Positions 55,755 to 64,000 of a stretch of DNA of 64,000 nt are shown in pieces; the stretch's first letter is position 1; each line of letters opens with the position of its first letter. Below the pieces are notes generated by a model. It did no database searches. It saw nothing but the letters and a program-made list of their open reading frames with translations, and had not been told where the DNA came from. The translations under genes and the position numbers were made by a program. The stretch spans positions 119,722-183,721 of the forward strand of contig NZ_BAXB01000006.1 in assembly GCF_000698145.1 (NCBI RefSeq). The letters are read 5' to 3'. This DNA comes from Geomicrobium sp. JCM 19039 (GTDB lineage: Bacteria; Bacillota; Bacilli; Bacillales; Marinococcaceae).

Positions 55755-57858
55755 ATGGAGATTTTCCATTGGATTCATGTAATCGCTTTCTTGCTGGTCA
55801 CAGCGTACGCCGTTTACTTATTTGCAAAACTCGTAAAAACGAGAATAGGATTTATTAAACTTGGTCAAGAAGCGAAGTTCATTCTCACGTCAAAAGAACG
55901 TCGGCAAGCGGTGCTTGTAAACGTCTTTGGACAAAAGAAATTACTGAAAGATAAGAAAAGTGGTATCATTCACCTGATTTTCTTTTATGGCTTTTTAATT
56001 GTACAGCTCAGTGCCATTGATGTGATTTGGAAGGGAATTAACCCAGGCAGTAGTTTGCCTCTGGGACCTCTGTATCCTTTGTTTACGCTTTCACAAGAAA
56101 TTGTCGTACTTTTAATTCTTTTCGGTGTGGTTTGGGCGTTTTATCGCCGCTACATTGAGAAGATTGTTCGCTTAAAGAGAAACTGGAAAGCCGGTCTCGT
56201 CCTCATCCTCTTGAGTGGTGTCATGGTATTTAAGCTCATGACGAAAGGAATGGAGGCGGTTGCTGGTGGATCGGCAGTATGGTCGGTTTATGAGCCTGCT
56301 TCCTCAGCAATTGCAGCTGGACTTGGGTTTGTTGGCGCCGATGTAGCGACAGCATTGTTTTACGTGTTCTGGTGGTTCCACTTATTGTTCTTGCTCACTT
56401 TCCTCGTGTACATTCCGCAATCCAAGCACGCCCATTTAATTGCCGGGCCTGCAAATGTGTGGGTTGGACCGACGCACAAAACCGGGAAGCTTGAGGCGAT
56501 TGACTTTGAAGATGAGTCAAAAGAAGAGTTTGGTAAAGGGAAAATTGAAGATTTTGATCAGAAGCAATTGCTTGATTTGTATGCTTGTGTAGAGTGCGGA
56601 CGTTGTACGAATATGTGTCCTGCAACCGGTAGCGGGAAGATTCTTTCACCGATGACTTACTGCTAAAGATGCGTGATCACCTAACAGAAAAAGGTGCGGC
56701 AGTTACGTCGCAAAGCCCGTGGTTACCTGCATTTGCATTTGGCAATACGACAGCGAATCAACTTGCTGCACAAGGTAGTGAAGAAGCAGCGGCTTCATAT
56801 GATGTGAATCTCATTGGGGATGTCATTACTGAAGATGAACTATGGGCATGTACGACGTGCCGAAACTGTGAAGACCAGTGTCCAGTCATGAACGAACATG
56901 TTGATAAGATTATTGATATGCGCCGATATCTCGTGCTGACAGAAGGGAAAATGGACCCAGAAGCACAGCGGGCCATGACGAACATTGAACGTCAAGGTAA
57001 CCCGTGGGCATTAACCGAAAAGAACGAGAAAATTGGAGAGATGGTCGTGATGATATCGATGCTCCGACTGTAAAAGAAATGAAGAAACGTGAAGAGACGT
57101 TTGAATATCTGTTTTTCGTTGGGTCGATGGGTTCGTATGATAAGCGTAGCCAGAAGATTGCTGCATCGTTTGCGAAGCTGATGAATGAAGCGGGCGTGAA
57201 GTTCGCGATCCTTGGAAACAAAGAGAAGAACTCTGGAGATACGCCGAGACGTATCGGGAACGAGTTCTTGTTCCAAGAGCTTGCAGCGGCAAACATTAGT
57301 GAATTCCAAAAGAACGATGTGAAAAAGATCGTCACGATTGATCCCCATGCGTACAACATATTTAAAAATGAGTATCCAGAGTTTGGTCTTGAAGATGTCG
57401 AAGTATACCATCATACTGAATTACTCATTGATTTGTTACAAGCTGGAAAGTTAACGCCTACGCACGAGTTAAATGAAACGATTACGTATCATGATTCTTG
57501 TTATTTAGGCCGTTACAACGACGTGTATGATCCACCAAGAGAGATTTTACGTGCCATTCCAGGCCTTAAAGTGGTTGAGATGGAGCGAAATCGCGAAGAC
57601 GGCATGTGCTGTGGTGCTGGTGGCGGGATGATGTGGATGGAAGAAGAAGCAGGACAACGTGTGAACGTATCCCGTACCGAGCAAGCGCTAGCCGTTGACC
57701 CAACAATGATCGGGAGTGCGTGTCCATACTGCTTAACGATGCTTAGTGACGGTACGAAAGATAAAGAAGTTGAAGAGTCTGTTGAGACCCTTGACATTGT
57801 TGAAATTCTTGAACGTTCGGTTGTTGGCGTAAAATTAGACGTCACAGAGTCTGCGTAA
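55755..57858 (+). CDS. fadF: FadF-like iron-sulfur/heterodisulfide-reductase-type oxidoreductase (frame broken twice)
   Basis: About 701 residues, the length of Bacillus FadF (YwjF): five or six N-terminal membrane helices, two 4Fe-4S motifs (CVECGRCTNMCP and CTTCRNCEDQCP) and two CCG domains (YHDSCYLGRYND with CCGAGGG; later ACPYC). It is thought to pass electrons from acyl-CoA dehydrogenase/ETF to the membrane quinone pool. Breaks: near 56650 (SPM to LLLKMRDHLTE) and near 57009 (NPWG to INRKERENWRDG; a G of GGGG missing). The ATG at 55755 is preceded by AAAGGAG. Confidence 0.88.
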
Positions 57859-57886
57859 TAGATTTAAATGTGAAGGAGCGATTGTG

Positions 57887-59061
57887 ATGACAAAGACGGT
57901 CATTGTAGACGGGGCGAGAACCCCGTTCGGCCGCTTAGGTGGAGGGTTGTCGAGTTTAACTGCGATGGAACTTGGTGGCGAGGCGATGAGAGAGGCACTG
58001 CGGCGGGCAGGGACAGACCCAAATCGCGTAGATGAAGTTATCGTCGGTCATGTATTGCAAGGGGGTCAAGGTCAGCTCACCTCACGCCAAGCGGCAAGAC
58101 AAGCGGGCATTCCTTGGGAAGTAAAGACGGAAACGGTGAATAAAGTGTGCGCTTCAGGGATGAGAAGTGTGACGCTAGCGGATCAGATTATTCGTAGCGG
58201 GGACGCAACCCGCATCGTTGCTGCAGGAATGGAGTCGATGAGTGGGGCACCTCATTTCATGAAAGGAATGCGTACCGGTCAAAAGATGGGAGACGCTTCA
58301 CTTCAAGACCTTATGATTCACGATGGGCTCACTTGTTCGTTCGAAGGGGTGCACATGGGTGTGTACGGCAATGAGAACGCCACGAAATTCGGCATTAGCC
58401 GTCAGTCTCAAGACGAATGGGCGCTCCGCAGTCACAATCGTGCTACAGCAGCTGAAGAACGCGGCGTGTTCGCAGAAGAAATTGTCCCGGTGACGGTATC
58501 AACGCGTAAAGGCGACGTGACGGTATCTGTTGACGAAGCGATTCGAAAAGATGCCACACTTGAAGGGTTCCAAAAGTTAAAGCCGGTCTTTGGCAAAGAC
58601 GGAACGATTACCGCAGGCAATGCTCCGGGTGTCAATGATGGTGCGAGTGCGCTCGTCGTCATGAGTGAAGAGGCGGCTAAAGAAGATGGTCTGACCCCAA
58701 TTGCAACGATCATCGGCCATACAGCTCTTGCTGTGGAAACAAAAAGGTTTCCTGAAACCCCAGGCTCATCATTGATCAGCTATGTGAGAAAACAGGTGTT
58801 TCAAAAGATCAAATTGATTTATTTGAAATGAATGAAGCATTCTCAGTCGTGGCACTTGTCGGTGAAAAACTGGCTGACATTGACCCCGAAAAGGTAAATG
58901 TAAACGGAGGTGCTGTTGCGCTCGGTCACCCGATTGGAGCGAGTGGAAACCGCATTCTTTTAACACTTGCGTACGAACTGAGAAGACGTGGCGGAGGCAT
59001 CGGTGTTGCTGCGATTTGTAGTGGCGGCGGTCAAGGTGACGCTGTGATGATTTCTGTGTGA
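57887..59061 (+). CDS. Acetyl-CoA C-acyltransferase (thiolase; frame broken once)
   Basis: About 391 residues: nucleophilic Cys in [10 protein letters not shown], His in [13 protein letters not shown] and second Cys in ICSGGGQG, the thiolase triad. Catalyses the last step of beta-oxidation or acetoacetyl-CoA formation. Near 58765 the frame slips (PETPG continues [26 protein letters not shown]); a C is missing. Follows fadF by 28 bases in the same direction. Start at 57887 with AAGGAG eight bases upstream (GTG 57884 possible). Confidence 0.9.
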
Positions 59062-59114
59062 TGGCTAGAGGACCGGGCGTAGTTGTTCCGGTTCCTCTTT
59101 GTTTGATGTAATAC

Positions 59115-59128
59115 TGAGCGCTCGCTCA
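59115..59128 (+). promoter_or_regulatory. Palindromic fad operator before the acyl-CoA dehydrogenases
   Basis: TGAGCGCTCGCTCA, part of the 16-base palindrome CTGAGCG-CT-CGCTCAG, directly after a TAATACT -10 candidate (59107). Same TGARYG-NT-CGYTCA form as the fadF site, so one TetR repressor, likely the gene at 61453, could bind both. Confidence 0.65.
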
Positions 59129-59153
59129 GATTAACTGGAAGGGAAGTAACGCT

Positions 59154-60296
59154 GTGAATCTTAATCCGAATGAACAAGAAGAGATGCTTCGACACGTCGT
59201 GCGAAAATTCGCTGAAAACGAGGTTCAGTCTTGGGTTCCTTCAATGGAAAAGGACGAGTTTCCTTATGGGCTTGTGGAGCAAATGGGCGAGCTAGGTTTG
59301 ATGGGGATACCGGTCCCAGAGGAGTATGGTGGATCAGAAATGGGCTTTGTTGCCTACATCGCCACGATTCATGAGTTGTCTAAGATTTCTGCGTCAACGG
59401 GTGTGATTCTTTCGGTACACACATCCGTTGGAACCGGCCCGATCGTGAAGTACGGAACGAAAGAGCAAAAGCACGCCTATGTGACCGACCTTGCACGAGG
59501 CAAAAAAATTGGTGCGTTTGCGCTTACTGAACCTGGTGCAGGTTCAGATGCGGCGTCTCTTAAAACGTCAGCGGTCGACCGAGGAGACCATTACGTGTTA
59601 AATGGCTCAAAGGCGTTTATTACAAATGCGGGTGCTGCAGGCGTGTATATTGTATTCGCACGTACGGGCGAAGAGCCGGGTAACCGAGGCATTAGCGCGT
59701 TTATCGTTGATGCAGATTCACAAGGGCTGATTGTCGGCAAAAAAGAGGAAAAGATGGGGATGCACGGTACGAATACGAGTGAGCTCATTTTTGAAAATAT
59801 GATCGTTCCGAAGGAGAATCTCCTCGGGGCGTTAAACGATGGCTACCGTGTTGCTTTAGCGAACCTTAATGCGGGAAGAATTGGCATTGCGGCTCAAGCC
59901 CTTGGCATTGCTGAAGGAGCGCTCCAACGAGCTGTACGGTATGCGAATGAACGAAAACAGTTTGGCGCGAGTATTGCCAGAAACCAAGGAATCTCCTTTA
60001 AGCTTGCGGAGATGGCAACAGAAGTCGAAGCAGCGAAGTGTCTCGTCTACCAAGCCGCACATCTAGAGCAGTCAGGTGTGCCTTGCGTGAAAGAAGCGTC
60101 GATTGCCAAGTTGATTGCGTCAAAGGCGGCAGTTGAAGTCTCGCAACAAGCGGTGCAAGTATTTGGTGGTTACGGTTATACGAAAGAATATGAAATTGAG
60201 CGATATTTCCGTGATGCCAAAGTGTGTGAGATTTATGAAGGCACAAGTGAAATACAAAAAATGGTCATCAGTAAGCAGCTGATGAACAAAGGGTGA
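59154..60296 (+). CDS. acdA: Acyl-CoA dehydrogenase 1
   Basis: 380 residues, the normal length: FAD/substrate motif [30 protein letters not shown], and the C-terminal YGYTKEYEIERYFRDAK followed by YEGTSEIQK with the catalytic-base Glu. Oxidises acyl-CoA to trans-2-enoyl-CoA, feeding FadF through ETF. GTG start with GGAAGGGAAG upstream. Seven bases to the next paralogue. Confidence 0.92.
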   Translation: MNLNPNEQEEMLRHVVRKFAENEVQSWVPSMEKDEFPYGLVEQMGELGLMGIPVPEEYGGSEMGFVAYIATIHELSKISASTGVILSVHTSVGTGPIVKYGTKEQKHAYVTDLARGKKIGAFALTEPGAGSDAASLKTSAVDRGDHYVLNGSKAFITNAGAAGVYIVFARTGEEPGNRGISAFIVDADSQGLIVGKKEEKMGMHGTNTSELIFENMIVPKENLLGALNDGYRVALANLNAGRIGIAAQALGIAEGALQRAVRYANERKQFGASIARNQGISFKLAEMATEVEAAKCLVYQAAHLEQSGVPCVKEASIAKLIASKAAVEVSQQAVQVFGGYGYTKEYEIERYFRDAKVCEIYEGTSEIQKMVISKQLMNKG

Positions 60297-60302
60297 TAAA
60301 GC

Positions 60303-61445
60303 GTGAACTTCCAACTAACAGACGAACAACAAATGATCCGAAAAATGGTACGGGATTTTGCTAAACAAGAAGTTGAACCTACAGCGGCAATTCGTGACCA
60401 TGAAGAGCGCTTTGATCGTGAAATTTTTACGAAGATGGCAGAGCTTGGCCTGACGGGTTTGCCTTGGCCTGAAGAGGAAGGCGGTGCCGGTAGCGGATAT
60501 GTGAGCTATGTGCTTGCGGTTGAGGAGTTGTCCCGAGTGTGTGCGAGTACGGGGGTTACGCTGTCTGCCCATTTATCATTAGCAAGCTGGCCGATTCATA
60601 AATTTGGTAATGAAGAACAAAAGGAAAAGTATTTAAAACCCCTTGCAGAAGGGAAATTCATCGGTGCATATGCGCTAACAGAACCTGGAGCAGGCTCTGA
60701 CGTTGCTTCAATGAAAACTGCCGCCGTTCTTGATGGAGACGATTACGTGTTGAACGGATCAAAGATTTTCATTACGAATGGTGGCGTTGCCGATGTGTAT
60801 ATTGTGTTCGCCAAAACGGAATCGGCGGACGGTCATGGTGGTGTGACGGCGTTTATCGTTGAACAATCGTTTGCCGGCTTTTCGGTCGGTAAAAAAGAAG
60901 AAAAGCTCGGCATTCGCTCATCACCAACGACAGAGGTGCGGTTTGATCAATGTCGTGTGCCGAAAGCGAACGTGCTTGGTGACGTGGGGGCTGGCTTTAA
61001 GGTTGCAATGCAAACGCTCGATGGAGGCAGAAATGGAATTGCTGCTCAAGCGGTGGGCATTGCTCAAGGGGCACTGGACGCAGCTGTCCAATATGCAAAG
61101 GAGCGTAAGCAATTTGGCAAACCGATTGCTACGAATCAAGGCATTTCGTTTAAGTTAGCAGAGATGGCTGCTAAAGTAGAAGCAGCACGCTTGCTCACGT
61201 ATCAAGCCGCTTGGCTCGAAGAGAACAATCAACCTTACGGACACGCATCGGCAATCTCCAAACTATACGCCGGAGATGCGGCAATGGAAGTGACAACTGA
61301 AGCGGTTCAAGTATTCGGTGGGTATGGCTACACACGAGAATATCCAGTTGAACGGTACATGCGTGATGCGAAAATCACACAAATTTATGAAGGAACGAAT
61401 GAGATTCAAAAGGTGGTTATTAGTAAAGGCTTGTTAAAGGGGTGA
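60303..61445 (+). CDS. Acyl-CoA dehydrogenase 2
   Basis: 380 residues, the same length and closely similar to the preceding protein ([42 protein letters not shown]), evidently a tandem duplicate. The two may differ in chain-length preference. GTG start overlapping the previous gene's ribosome site region. Followed by the TetR gene after seven bases. Confidence 0.92.
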   Translation: MNFQLTDEQQMIRKMVRDFAKQEVEPTAAIRDHEERFDREIFTKMAELGLTGLPWPEEEGGAGSGYVSYVLAVEELSRVCASTGVTLSAHLSLASWPIHKFGNEEQKEKYLKPLAEGKFIGAYALTEPGAGSDVASMKTAAVLDGDDYVLNGSKIFITNGGVADVYIVFAKTESADGHGGVTAFIVEQSFAGFSVGKKEEKLGIRSSPTTEVRFDQCRVPKANVLGDVGAGFKVAMQTLDGGRNGIAAQAVGIAQGALDAAVQYAKERKQFGKPIATNQGISFKLAEMAAKVEAARLLTYQAAWLEENNQPYGHASAISKLYAGDAAMEVTTEAVQVFGGYGYTREYPVERYMRDAKITQIYEGTNEIQKVVISKGLLKG

Positions 61446-61452
61446 CCACAGG

Positions 61453-62075
61453 ATGAAACGTCACGTACCAGCGATGGTAAAAGATGAAGTGTTAATAAAA
61501 AAACGTCGAGAACAGATGGTTAAAGCCGCTGTCCAATTGTTCCATGAAAAAGGGTTTCACCGAACGACAACACGAGAGATTGCAAAAGCATCTGGTTTAG
61601 CATCGGCACACTTTACGAATACATCGGATCGAAAGAAGACGTCCTCTATCTCGTGTGCGACGCTGTGCATGATGGAGTAAAAGGGCGATTTAATGAATTG
61701 CTAGAAGAAAGTAGCCCAGGCATCGAACGCTTTAAACACTTAATTCGTAGCCTTATTCAAGTTATGGATGAAATGCAAGATGAAGTGTTGGTCATGTATC
61801 AAGAGTCAAAATCGTTACCAAAAGATGCACTAACGTATGTATTGGACCGAGATCGGAGCATGACCGACGATATTCGGAACGTCATCGTTGATTGTCGTGA
61901 ACGAGGAGAGATCATTGCAAGCGATCAAGAGATTCAATTGCTGTCAGAAAACATCATGACAAAAGGCTATATGTGGACGTTTCGCCGGTGGGCACTTCGT
62001 AAGAATTTCTCGTTAGAAGAGTATACAGAATTACAATTGCAAGACGTGATGAGAAGCATACGTACCCATCAGTAA
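61453..62075 (+). CDS. fadR: TetR-family fatty-acid regulator (FadR-like; frame broken once)
   Basis: About 207 residues: TetR HTH (QMVKAAVQLFHEKGFHRTTTREIAKASGL, residues 24-52) whose recognition helix continues SIGTLYEYIGSKEDVLYLV after a break near 61605, where an A of AA is missing. The helical C-terminal ligand domain (SLIQVMDEMQDEVLVMYQESKSLP) suits long-chain acyl-CoA binding. It ends the acyl-CoA dehydrogenase unit and is the probable repressor of the two fad operators, released by acyl-CoA. Confidence 0.82.
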
Positions 62076-62197
62076 ACGAAAGAAATAAAAGAAAGGGATT
62101 TTTATAGCATAAAGCTTGTGTTTATGTTTATAATGGTAGGTATGCACGCCGCTTTGCAGATCGAAAGCGAGCCGCTTACGAAAGGGTGTAGGTTGCA

Positions 62198-62683
62198 TTG
62201 ACCATTAAAGAGCTTAGCCGTGAAGAGATTACGGAAATGTCTGCTGTCGAGATTACGTATCGTTTGATTAAAGAAAAGAATGGCCCAGCAGAGTTTGCTA
62301 ATTTCTTTACTCAAGTTTCAGAATTAAAGCAGATTCCGAGTAAAGACCTCGATGATCGTCGCACCAAGTTATTTACAACCTTGAATATAGATGGCCGGTT
62401 CGTTCATCTTGGAAACAATCATTGGGGGCTAAAAGAGTGGTATCCCGTGGATAAAACGGACGAAGACCTTGGGAACACTTTCCAAGCACCCGAACCAGAA
62501 GAAAGCCAAGAGTTTGAAGACATCGAAGATGAATTGGACGAAATTGCCAATGAAGACGACACAGATGCCGATGAACAATCAGACGATGACTTAGACGGCT
62601 ACGACGACAATGATGAAAGCGGCGACTATGACGAAGAAGACGACGCTGAAGATGATGACGAAGAAGACGATAGTAACAACTAA
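62198..62683 (+). CDS. rpoE: RNA polymerase delta subunit
   Basis: 161 residues: folded N-terminal domain (MTIKELSREEITEMSAVEITYRLIKEK, LGNNHWGLKEWYPVDK) and an extremely acidic, disordered C-terminal tail of about 80 residues, the two-part plan of Firmicute delta. It speeds RNA polymerase recycling and displaces nucleic acid. Starts at TTG with a weak GGTG site. In Bacillus subtilis pyrG follows; here it does not. Confidence 0.92.
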   Translation: MTIKELSREEITEMSAVEITYRLIKEKNGPAEFANFFTQVSELKQIPSKDLDDRRTKLFTTLNIDGRFVHLGNNHWGLKEWYPVDKTDEDLGNTFQAPEPEESQEFEDIEDELDEIANEDDTDADEQSDDDLDGYDDNDESGDYDEEDDAEDDDEEDDSNN

Positions 62684-62697
62684 GCGATAACCTACCT

Positions 62698-62729
62698 GCT
62701 GTCTGAGTGTATGCTCAGCAGCTTTTTTT
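62698..62729 (+). terminator. Terminator of rpoE
   Basis: GCTG-CTGAG against CTCAG-CAGC with one bulged base, then T7. Confidence 0.8.
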
Positions 62730-63096
62730 GTAGGGTAATTTACCTATGTTGCCCTAAAGAAATTCACTGTTTCTTCAGAGTGTACTTGCACAGAACCTCG
62801 TTTTCATACGCTCGGCGTAAAAAGCTCCACTACCCTTTTTGATTACATAAGCGAACGAGACGTCAGCATGGGCTATGCCGAAGAGCATTCGGTTCACCTT
62901 CGGCACCTCCGGTGCCGATCGTTGCTCGCACTTGAGGTTTAGATGAATAAACAGGGTTGACGTACGGTTATCAAAAACGAAGCATAGGGGGAACGGCGGT
63001 GTTATCGGGCGATCTATATAGAATGAACGTAAGATTTTCCTGATTTGCGCTGTTGGGCGTTGGTTGGGAGGGATCGCCTGGTGCGGACTGCCTTTT

Positions 63097-63155
63097 TGCG
63101 CGCAAGTTTGCTTAGTTTAACGATTTAGGCGCTCATTTCGCTAAACTTGCGCGCA
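63097..63155. repeat. Inverted repeat TGCGCGCAAGTTT/AAACTTGCGCGCA
   Basis: 13-base arms at 63097-63109 and 63143-63155 with related half-words between and after them (GGCGCTCA, GAGCGCAG). The whole spacer 62740-63240 has no gene; it is the same kind of word-repeat sequence as 14.2-15.0 kb, but with its own word. Confidence 0.75.
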
Positions 63156-63240
63156 GTTTGTTCCAACTGGAGCGCAGATTCAATGCCGATAAGCGAGCAA
63201 CCTGTCGGCCCCGTCGGATTCGGTTCGGCGCGAACCACGC

Positions 63241-63511
63241 CATCGTCTCCATATGTTCCCGTCAAGCTTATCAGGCGGAGAAAAGCAGAGGGTGGCAATT
63301 GCGAGAGCGTGGATGAACGAGCCTGATCTTATTCTAGCTGACGAGCCTACGGCGAGTCGATACTAAGCGCGGGCACCAAGTCATTGAGCAACTAAGTTAG
63401 CAAGTGAAAACGCGAAAAAAAGCGGCATTGCTCGTTACACATGACGAACGATTATTGCTGATTTATGATCGCGTCATTCAGGGCGTGGATGGTCATACAG
63501 AAGCTACGTAA
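63241..63511 (+). pseudogene. Remnant of an ABC transporter ATPase, C-terminal half
   Basis: Translation in one frame gives [20 protein letters not shown] and then [15 protein letters not shown], with the signature and Walker B motifs of a LolD/MacB-type ATPase; after a stop at 63364 the other frame gives [12 protein letters not shown] and later KAALLVTHDERLLLIYDRVI, with the H-loop, ending at 63509-63511. The Walker A half is missing upstream, where repeat sequence begins. A truncated, frame-broken gene fragment. Confidence 0.75.
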
Positions 63512-63554
63512 GTAAAGTTACGCCCAATGATCAATGCCATTGGCGTAAGATGTT

Positions 63555-63764
63555 TTAGAATAATGGTAAAGGTTGTTGCTGCACGGGCTGAGTGACTGTA
63601 CCAGGACCATTAATTAGGTTGTTATTAATGACGATGCGAAATGGAGGTTGGTGAGAAAAGCCACCGTCATGACATTGTGAGCGAATAAAATCTCTCGTAG
63701 GTTCCACAAATGATAAGGTTGTCTCATATTGAGCACACTCCTTTCTGAAAAGGATACAGTACAT
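63555..63764 (-). CDS. Second small protein with the RIVINNNLINGPG core
   Basis: Encodes a protein ending FRIVINNNLINGPGTVTQPVQQQPLPLF; its 13-residue core is identical to the small protein at 13.8 kb. The start is uncertain: this frame opens upstream, GTG at about 63705 would give 50 residues, while a well-placed ribosome site (AAAGGAG) serves an ATG at about 63728 one frame off, so a base may be missing. Located just beyond the ABC remnant, on the opposite strand. Function unknown. Confidence 0.6.
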   Translation of the reverse strand: MYCILFRKECAQYETTLSFVEPTRDFIRSQCHDGGFSHQPPFRIVINNNLINGPGTVTQPVQQQPLPLF

Positions 63765-63919
63765 CGTATGTGTACGAGTTTGAAAAGCATGTTCTCTTAT
63801 CCCTAGTAAAGAAAAAAAGGCGCTGTCGAAAATTGCCCGGGAAATAAAAAATGTGGCGGAAAGAAGAGGAATTCGTCGAGGAATGCTTAAGATTTCTTTA
63901 AGATTGCAATTTGAAACCT

Positions 63920-63925
63920 ATAATA
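63920..63925 (+). promoter_or_regulatory. -10 box before the last gene
   Basis: TATAAT preceded at a plausible distance by TTTAAGATTG (weak -35). It stands 36 bases before the ATG run of the gene at the window end. Confidence 0.5.
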
Positions 63926-63960
63926 ATTCAAAAGGGATTATGATGAGAGGAAGAATGATC

Positions 63961-64000
63961 ATGTCGTATGAAGTGAATATTGGCTTGCAGGTAGAGGAAG
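63961..64000 (+). CDS. Start of an unidentified gene, 3' end outside window
   Basis: ATG at 63961 (in-frame ATGs also at 63940, 63943 and 63955) opens a frame beginning MSYEVNIGLQVEE that runs off the window. GAGAGGAAG lies ten or so bases upstream. Too short to identify; it does not look like the start of CTP synthase, which follows rpoE in Bacillus subtilis. Confidence 0.5.
   Translation, partial: MSYEVNIGLQVEE

Overview
The window looks like chromosome from a Bacillaceae-type Firmicute. The signs are an RNA polymerase delta subunit gene (rpoE), the clsB-like/fadF/acdA/rpoE and ywiB/argS neighbourhoods known from Bacillus subtilis, FadF, a cre site, a 7-1-7 Fur box, NrdR boxes, Gram-positive lipoprotein signals and purine-rich ribosome binding sites with some TTG and GTG starts. 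Several exported proteins are very acidic (the TctC-like, FbpA-like and OmpA-like lipoproteins), which would fit a salt- or alkali-adapted species; that is only a guess. I saw no rRNA, tRNA, CRISPR array, prophage or transposase.

Layout. 0-7.7 kb: IclR regulator followed by a tightly packed catabolic operon (citrate-synthase-fold lyase, aldehyde dehydrogenase, type I dehydroquinase, zinc alcohol dehydrogenase, ThDP enzyme, class III CoA-transferase). 7.8-13.6 kb: unrecognised permease, histidine phosphatase, flavin-split-barrel protein, a tiny membrane peptide, and a reverse-strand tripartite tricarboxylate transporter (tctCBA). 13.8-15.2 kb: a 47-residue protein, then 1.2 kb of noncoding repeats. 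15.2-19.1 kb: class Ib ribonucleotide reductase nrdE-nrdI-nrdF behind two NrdR boxes. 19.5-24.5 kb: acidic lipoprotein, Fur-controlled ferric transporter fbpC-fbpA-fbpB, guanine deaminase. 24.7-28.9 kb: ywiB-like gene, argS, divergent Nramp-like transporter, alpha/beta hydrolase. 28.9-31.6 kb: Lrp regulator, AhpD-like protein, Rieske fusion protein. 31.8-34.5 kb: two-component system and ABC ATPase. 34.5-37.7 kb: SDR enzyme and a MerR-controlled ABC exporter. 37.9-47.5 kb: complete L-rhamnose uptake and catabolism regulon. 47.5-54 kb: OmpA-like lipoprotein, alanine symporter, LD-carboxypeptidase, stress protein, small membrane proteins, 50-bp tandem repeats. 54.4-62.7 kb: cardiolipin synthase, fatty-acid oxidation genes with their TetR regulator, rpoE. 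62.7-64 kb: repeats, an ABC ATPase remnant, a small protein paralogous to the one at 13.8 kb, and the start of another gene.

A pervasive oddity is that about 19 genes, including the housekeeping genes argS and nrdE, have their frame broken once or twice. In every case the repaired gene is short of one base per break, and where I could locate the break it is usually in a short homopolymer. Sequencing error is the simplest explanation, so I annotate these as single full-length genes and mark each break.

Functionally the window is a set of uptake-plus-catabolism modules with local regulators: organic acid (IclR, TctCBA), ferric iron (Fur), L-rhamnose (DeoR, CcpA) and fatty acids (TetR). The organic-acid cluster is the best candidate for an undescribed pathway. 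Other points of interest are the noncoding repeat blocks and the pair of small proteins sharing the core RIVINNNLINGPG.
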